DNA of 34,065 nt from Gammaproteobacteria bacterium. Its GTDB lineage: Bacteria > Pseudomonadota > Gammaproteobacteria > Enterobacterales > Alteromonadaceae. Numbering within the stretch: the stretch's first letter is position 1; each line of letters begins with the position of its first letter. The position numbers and the translations under genes were made by a program. The notes beneath the pieces were generated by a model. The model was not told the DNA's origin. It saw only the letters and a program-made list of their open reading frames with translations, and searched no databases. Where the stretch lies: the NCBI GenBank assembly GCA_017302255.1, contig JAFLDV010000040.1:1-34065 (forward strand), in the 5' to 3' direction. Shown here one piece after another: positions 29,768-34,065 of this stretch.

Positions 29768-32311
29768 ATGATTTCTCGCACGTTCCCCAGCAATAAACAG
29801 TCGACAGGGTTTAAGAAACATCAAATTGCGCTCGTTATTGGCGCTTGTTTAGCAACACCACAGGCACTTAGCCAAACCGCAGCGGAACCTGCGGCTGATA
29901 CCAAGAAAATCGAAGTTATTACCGTAACCGCGCAAAAGCGGGTTCAAAATTTAATGGATGTGCCAGTGGCCATCGATTCCGTCTCTGCGACCGATTTAAA
30001 AGAAACTGGCGCGGTACTTTTAGGCGATATCGCCGACTACACCCCGGGTTTTAAATTCAGCAAAGATGCCGTGGTACAAGCGACAGCATCGATGCGCGGT
30101 ATTTCATCACCGAATATCAGTACAGGTGGTGACCCATCGGTCGCGATTTTCTTTGACGACTTTTATTTACCGCGGGCGGCGCAAAGTGTGATGTTCTCCG
30201 ACATGTCACGCATTGAGATCCTCAAAGGGCCACAAGGCACTTTGTTCGGTAAAAATGCCGCGGCCGGGGTAGTCAACATGATCCCTAACGCGCCAACCGA
30301 CGAATTTGATGCCTTCGCCAAAGCCACACTTGGCAACTACAACGCCAAAAAATTCGAAGGCATGTTTAATGCGCCGCTGTCTGACAATGTCGCACTGCGC
30401 GTGAATATGATGAGCAACCAACGTGATTCATTTATTGAAAACGTTTATCCAGATTATCAAGGTGAAGAACTCGGTAGCACCAATCACAACGCAGCTCGCG
30501 CCGCGCTGCTATGGAAATTGTCTGACAAGACCAACCTGCAATTGAGTTATGACTGGGACGATTTGGACCAAGGCTACGCGCCAGGTGTTGGCGTCAGCCC
30601 TTATTCGTACAGCATGAACCCTGGCGACCGCAAGATTGAAAACGACGTGATTGACGGCCATGAACGCCGGGATATGGACGCTTGGTCGCTAAAAATTAAT
30701 CATGAATTTAATGCCGATTGGTCAGGCAAATTCATCAGCAGCTACCGCAAATGGGAAGTGTCTGGGCGCGACGATGCGGATGGCACCGCCGATAAAACGC
30801 GTTATCTCGATACTATCAACTTCGAAGATTCCGACATTTTCTACAACGAACTGCAGCTAAATTACACCAATGACAAATTCAGTTATGTCGGTGGCTTTAC
30901 TTACTCTAAAGAAAACATCTATCAGAACACCAGCTTACATATTCTGGCTGACACAGTGGCTCGACTCACTACCGATTCGCTAAATGCGCAGTTGGTTGGT
31001 GCCTTGCAACAAGCTGGCTTTGACGACGCGACGATCGGCGCACTTGGTTTACCGGCTGACCATATTTGGCAAGCCAACGACTGGGCATCGATGTTATCGG
31101 TAATGTCGCTGGTCGTTCCAAACGTACAAGGGTTGTTAGATGCGCTGGGTGTTGCGCCGTTTAGCCCGGAACTGGTTGCGGCCATCAGTGCAACCGGCGA
31201 TTTGACCTATGACGCCATTGGCGCAGGACTTGGTGTTGCTGAAATTTTTGGCCCGTCGCACCAAGGTAAGATGTGGGGCGAAGACATCATGAATCGGGGT
31301 AAATTTACCTCTTATGGTATTTATTCCGATGTCGATTTCAAAATTGATGAGCATTGGGGCTTAACCGCCGGCTTACGTTACAGTCACGACAAAAAAGACT
31401 TCAGCTGGGAAATTCGTGAAATCCCATTCGCCCAGCCACTGCCCGGCCTTACTGACTTTTTATTCCCAGTGATGCCAGAGCTAAAAGCCAACGATAGCTG
31501 GAGCAAATTAACTGGCCGCATCGTTGGTAGTTACCACATCAATGATGACAGCATGGCGTTCTTGTCTTACTCCACCGGTTATAAATCAGGTGGTTACGAC
31601 TCGCTTGATCCAGGTTCAGCCGCAACTCCTTATGCGCCGGAAGAAGTTGGCAATCTAGAACTCGGTTACAAAGCCGATTTATGGGATGTGGTGCGCTTAC
31701 AAGTGGTTGGCTTTGATATGGATTTAACCAACCGCCAGCGCAGCGTCAGCAGTAAACGACCGGGTGAAGGTGTGGCAGTGCCATTGGTAATTAACGGCGA
31801 TCAGAAAATCCGTGGTGCGGAATTTATTATCGATTGGCAAGCGGCAGAAGCGGTCAAACTAGGCTTAGTCACCGAGTTTCGCAATACCGAATCGAAGTGG
31901 GAACAATTCTATAATGCCGACGGTGACTTAGTCACCGACGTTGAGAAATCCTCAACAGCCGATTCCTTTACATTAACTGCAGATTGGTTACCAAGCTACC
32001 AACCAGCCAACGGCAACTTAAAACTGCATGTTGATTACGTTTATGAACAAAATACCCGAGCTGATGATCCGGATTTAATCGCTATCGCCAGCCAAATTCC
32101 GGGCTTCTTCGACGATACCAAAACCTTAAATGCCAGACTGAGCTGGACCAGTTCAGATGAGCAATTGGAGTTGGCGTTGTGGGGTAAAAACCTAACTGAC
32201 CAAGATGTAGTTGGCGGTGTCGGCGGTTTTGCCGCTGATGTGCTGGGTACAGCAATTACCAGCTTAAGTGCACCAAGAACTGTCGGGGTTGAAGCACGGT
32301 ATAATTTCTAA
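29768..32311 (+). CDS. TonB-dependent outer-membrane receptor
   Basis: The 847-aa protein has a signal peptide ending near ALSQ and a TonB-box-like KIEVITVTAQKR. Its plug is typical (DVPVAIDSVSATDL, ASMRGISSPNIS, IEILKGPQGTLFGKNAAAGVVNM). The barrel ends in an aromatic residue (VEARYNF), as expected for BamA recognition. A large extracellular insert (about 31000-31270) is rich in Ala, Leu and Gly. The plug class is the common VTAQKR type used for siderophores, sugars or other ligands; the cargo is not evident. The ATG has GGAG 7 bases upstream. It diverges from the cytochrome/beta-helix operon and may supply its substrate (inference). Confidence 0.9.
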   Translation: MISRTFPSNKQSTGFKKHQIALVIGACLATPQALSQTAAEPAADTKKIEVITVTAQKRVQNLMDVPVAIDSVSATDLKETGAVLLGDIADYTPGFKFSKDAVVQATASMRGISSPNISTGGDPSVAIFFDDFYLPRAAQSVMFSDMSRIEILKGPQGTLFGKNAAAGVVNMIPNAPTDEFDAFAKATLGNYNAKKFEGMFNAPLSDNVALRVNMMSNQRDSFIENVYPDYQGEELGSTNHNAARAALLWKLSDKTNLQLSYDWDDLDQGYAPGVGVSPYSYSMNPGDRKIENDVIDGHERRDMDAWSLKINHEFNADWSGKFISSYRKWEVSGRDDADGTADKTRYLDTINFEDSDIFYNELQLNYTNDKFSYVGGFTYSKENIYQNTSLHILADTVARLTTDSLNAQLVGALQQAGFDDATIGALGLPADHIWQANDWASMLSVMSLVVPNVQGLLDALGVAPFSPELVAAISATGDLTYDAIGAGLGVAEIFGPSHQGKMWGEDIMNRGKFTSYGIYSDVDFKIDEHWGLTAGLRYSHDKKDFSWEIREIPFAQPLPGLTDFLFPVMPELKANDSWSKLTGRIVGSYHINDDSMAFLSYSTGYKSGGYDSLDPGSAATPYAPEEVGNLELGYKADLWDVVRLQVVGFDMDLTNRQRSVSSKRPGEGVAVPLVINGDQKIRGAEFIIDWQAAEAVKLGLVTEFRNTESKWEQFYNADGDLVTDVEKSSTADSFTLTADWLPSYQPANGNLKLHVDYVYEQNTRADDPDLIAIASQIPGFFDDTKTLNARLSWTSSDEQLELALWGKNLTDQDVVGGVGGFAADVLGTAITSLSAPRTVGVEARYNF

Positions 32312-32321
32312 AGTACTAACG

Positions 32322-32377
32322 CTTATCTGTTTACAGTGCACTTATCTTTTTACAGTGCACTTATCTTTTACAGTGCA
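32322..32377 (+). repeat. Three 18-19-bp AT-rich tandem repeats
   Basis: CTTATCTGTTTACAGTGCA, CTTATCTTTTTACAGTGCA and CTTATCTTTTACAGTGCA follow one another without spacers, starting 10 bases after the receptor stop codon. Written as CAGTGCACTTATCTTTTTA, the unit aligns with the repeat at 151-201. Confidence 0.9.
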
Positions 32378-32391
32378 TTGTTAGCCAAAAT

Positions 32392-32427
32392 AAAAATGCC
32401 ACTTGCTAATTAGCAAGTGGCATTTTT
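32392..32427. terminator. Bidirectional Rho-independent terminator
   Basis: The 36 bases form a perfect 18-bp inverted repeat: AAAAATGCCACTTGCTAA followed by its exact reverse complement. It has A runs on one side and T runs on the other. It lies between two convergent TonB-receptor genes and should stop transcription from both. Confidence 0.93.
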
Positions 32428-32479
32428 TCTTACCAGGTTTTATTAGATTACATCAATTCGTTTTAAGCTTTGTGAATGA

Positions 32480-34065
32480 TTAGAAATCAACCGACACACT
32501 TAAACGAACATAACGTGGGTTTTGGAAATCAGTCGGTAAGCCGTAATCAGGATCAGCTTCACCTACATCAATACCGGTTACGTCATCAGAGTATGAATAA
32601 CGCTCAGCAATTTCATTAACTTCCAACACTTTGCGGTTGTTCAGTAAGTTAAAGACATCGGCGCGCCAAGTGATATCCAGTCCTTGAATGGTACTGATAT
32701 ATTGCATTGACAGGTCGATAGTGTAGTTACTCGGTGTAGTACCTAATGAACCACGTGGTACCAGTACGCCATCTTTATAGAATGATTCCGCACCATAATA
32801 AGACGCAAACACGTCTGAACCATGGTAACCAAATGCATTTTTCGGACGGCCTGATTTCCAGCGGAAATTCACACCAGCTGTTAAGTCTTCCATGATTTTA
32901 TAAGAACCAAACACTTTAACTTGATGTCTGCGGTCATTCGGCAGGTTACCGTATGCACCATCAGTTAATCCTGGTTGGTCGAAGTTGGTGGTTAAACCAG
33001 CATCGTCTTGTTCGTTGTCAGAACGGACGAAACCTTCGCTGTTACCCCAGCTATGTGACCAAGTGTAAGTCGCATCCAACATCCATGACTCATCCCAACG
33101 ACGATTGATATTAAAATCAATTGAGGTGTATTTACGAGTCGCTTCTGGATAGCCTAAATCTGCAGCAGAGATTGTGTACGCTTGGTTTTGTAATGGACCA
33201 TCGCCGTCAGGGTCAGTCGTTAAAGTAATCGCTTTGCCTGGGTTGGTTAATACGTAGTAATGGAAACCATCACAAACAGTACATTCAGAGCCAAAGTCGC
33301 GCACCAACATATCGTTGAAGCCTTTATCGATGGCAACGTCTTCTAACGAGCTCTTCAGATCACGATAAGTCCCTTTGATACCAAAAGACCAATCGCTGTC
33401 GATCATACCGTGATAACCAAGAATGAATTCATCCTGATACATCGGATCGATATCTGCGTTAACCGTTTCTTTGGTATTTTTCAAAGTACCATCAGCAAAA
33501 GTTTGCAGCGCTGATGTCGCATTTCCTAAAGTAGGAATGAAGGTGACTGGGTCAATGGCTAACACTTGGAAGTTTTGACGAGTATAAAGTTCATCACCAG
33601 CTAAACGAATGTTGGTGTTGGTTGCTACAGGCAAATAATACCGGCCGTAGTTTGCAAAGAACTTGCTCTCACCTGCACCTGTTGGGTCAAACACTAAACC
33701 TAAACGCGGTGCCAATTGGTTATCGATATCCACGAAAGCAATATCTGCTTTATTGTAGTTAACGAATGATTCGTTACGAAGGCCTAAGTTTAACGTCAAC
33801 TGATCGCTAACCTGCCAAGTATCGGTAATGTAGTAAGCATTGCTTTCTGTCGTGAAGTTACCGTTGTTGATATAGACTTCTTTACGAACGATGTTACAAC
33901 CAACCGCTTTTTCTTGTTCAAGCGCAGCAGCATTACATCCTTGATAACGATATGAAACCCCACCGGCACGTTGGGTGTTTTCGATAGCACTCATCTCTTC
34001 GCGGTCAACACCAAAACGTAAAGTGTGGTCGCCCAAGAAATAGTCAAAGTCTAAACGTAAAGCTT
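32480..34065 (-). CDS. Oar-like TonB-dependent receptor, 5' end outside the window
   Basis: The frame is open from the stop codon (TAA, 32480-32482) to the window edge, giving 527 residues of the C-terminal barrel; plug and signal peptide are missing. The style is that of Oar/OmpA-related TonB receptors: NLGLRNESF, QLAPRLGLVFDPTG, FFANYGRYYLP, NRRWDESWMLDATYTWSHSWGN, LPNDRRHQVKVFGSY, FNLLNNRKVLEVNE, ending in VSVDF. Paired cysteines in extracellular-looking loops (CNAAALEQEKAVGC and CTVC) may form disulfides. Heavy use of CGT, GGT and GTT codons hints at high expression. Oar-like proteins are linked to peptide or protein export or uptake; the substrate is unknown. Confidence 0.88.
   Translation of the reverse strand, partial: ALRLDFDYFLGDHTLRFGVDREEMSAIENTQRAGGVSYRYQGCNAAALEQEKAVGCNIVRKEVYINNGNFTTESNAYYITDTWQVSDQLTLNLGLRNESFVNYNKADIAFVDIDNQLAPRLGLVFDPTGAGESKFFANYGRYYLPVATNTNIRLAGDELYTRQNFQVLAIDPVTFIPTLGNATSALQTFADGTLKNTKETVNADIDPMYQDEFILGYHGMIDSDWSFGIKGTYRDLKSSLEDVAIDKGFNDMLVRDFGSECTVCDGFHYYVLTNPGKAITLTTDPDGDGPLQNQAYTISAADLGYPEATRKYTSIDFNINRRWDESWMLDATYTWSHSWGNSEGFVRSDNEQDDAGLTTNFDQPGLTDGAYGNLPNDRRHQVKVFGSYKIMEDLTAGVNFRWKSGRPKNAFGYHGSDVFASYYGAESFYKDGVLVPRGSLGTTPSNYTIDLSMQYISTIQGLDITWRADVFNLLNNRKVLEVNEIAERYSYSDDVTGIDVGEADPDYGLPTDFQNPRYVRLSVSVDF

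Noticed and set aside
30439-30446. AAACGTTT resembling the centre of a GalR operator inside the second TonB receptor
   Set aside because: It is only an 8-bp palindrome explained by Glu-Asn-Val codons and far from any promoter.
32322-32377. Possible CRISPR array
   Set aside because: The repeat units are directly adjacent with no spacers and there are no cas genes in the window.

Overview
The window looks like chromosome of a free-living, carbohydrate-using gammaproteobacterium, probably Alteromonadales-like (Rheinheimera, Alishewanella or Shewanella type). This is an inference. It rests on Leloir-pathway proteins closely resembling enteric ones, a Na+/galactose symporter closely resembling the Vibrio SglT protein, three large TonB-dependent receptors, c-type cytochromes and a moderate GC content. 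No rRNA, tRNA, transposase, integrase or CRISPR array was seen.

Left part (1-5978). A minus-strand pair encodes a CdsA-type phosphatidate cytidylyltransferase and an alpha/beta-hydrolase fused to a SAM methyltransferase, coupled by an ATGA overlap. Next come a minus-strand Crp/Fnr-family regulator, a plus-strand small secreted or anchored Cys-rich protein, and a minus-strand run of three small genes (Excalibur-domain protein, GNAT acetyltransferase, unknown 98-aa protein).

Centre (6208-23800). One uninterrupted plus-strand block of eleven genes reads as a beta-galactoside/galactose utilisation operon: TonB receptor, SDR oxidoreductase, GH2 beta-galactosidase-like enzyme, galE, galT, galK, galM, SglT-like Na+/galactose symporter, GH5-like clan GH-A enzyme, GPH-type sugar transporter, and a GalR/GalS-like LacI-family repressor. 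A perfect 14-bp palindrome with a central CG lies between the -35 and -10 of the only clear promoter. A second, degraded site lies on the start of the first gene. The inferred route is: galacto-oligosaccharide crosses the outer membrane through the receptor, is cut by GH2 and GH5-like enzymes, galactose (and perhaps a disaccharide) crosses the inner membrane through SglT and the GPH carrier, and GalM, GalK, GalT and GalE feed it into glycolysis. The distal repressor would be under its own control.

Right part (23801-34065, mostly minus strand). A GGEEF diguanylate cyclase is followed, in map order, by a three-gene redox operon transcribed as cytochrome c4, then a di-heme MauG/CcpA-like peroxidase, then a right-handed beta-helix protein with its own C-terminal cytochrome c domain. 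The operon ends at a strong terminator. A 759-bp spacer separates it from a divergent TonB receptor, which converges on the 3' part of an Oar-like TonB receptor that runs off the window.

A recurring theme is short tandem duplication. Related 19-20-bp AT-rich repeat blocks sit in spacers near both ends of the window. In-frame 15-36-nt duplications sit in linker or loop positions of at least five proteins. The most unusual biology is the beta-helix/cytochrome/MauG operon, and the most complete system is the galactoside operon.
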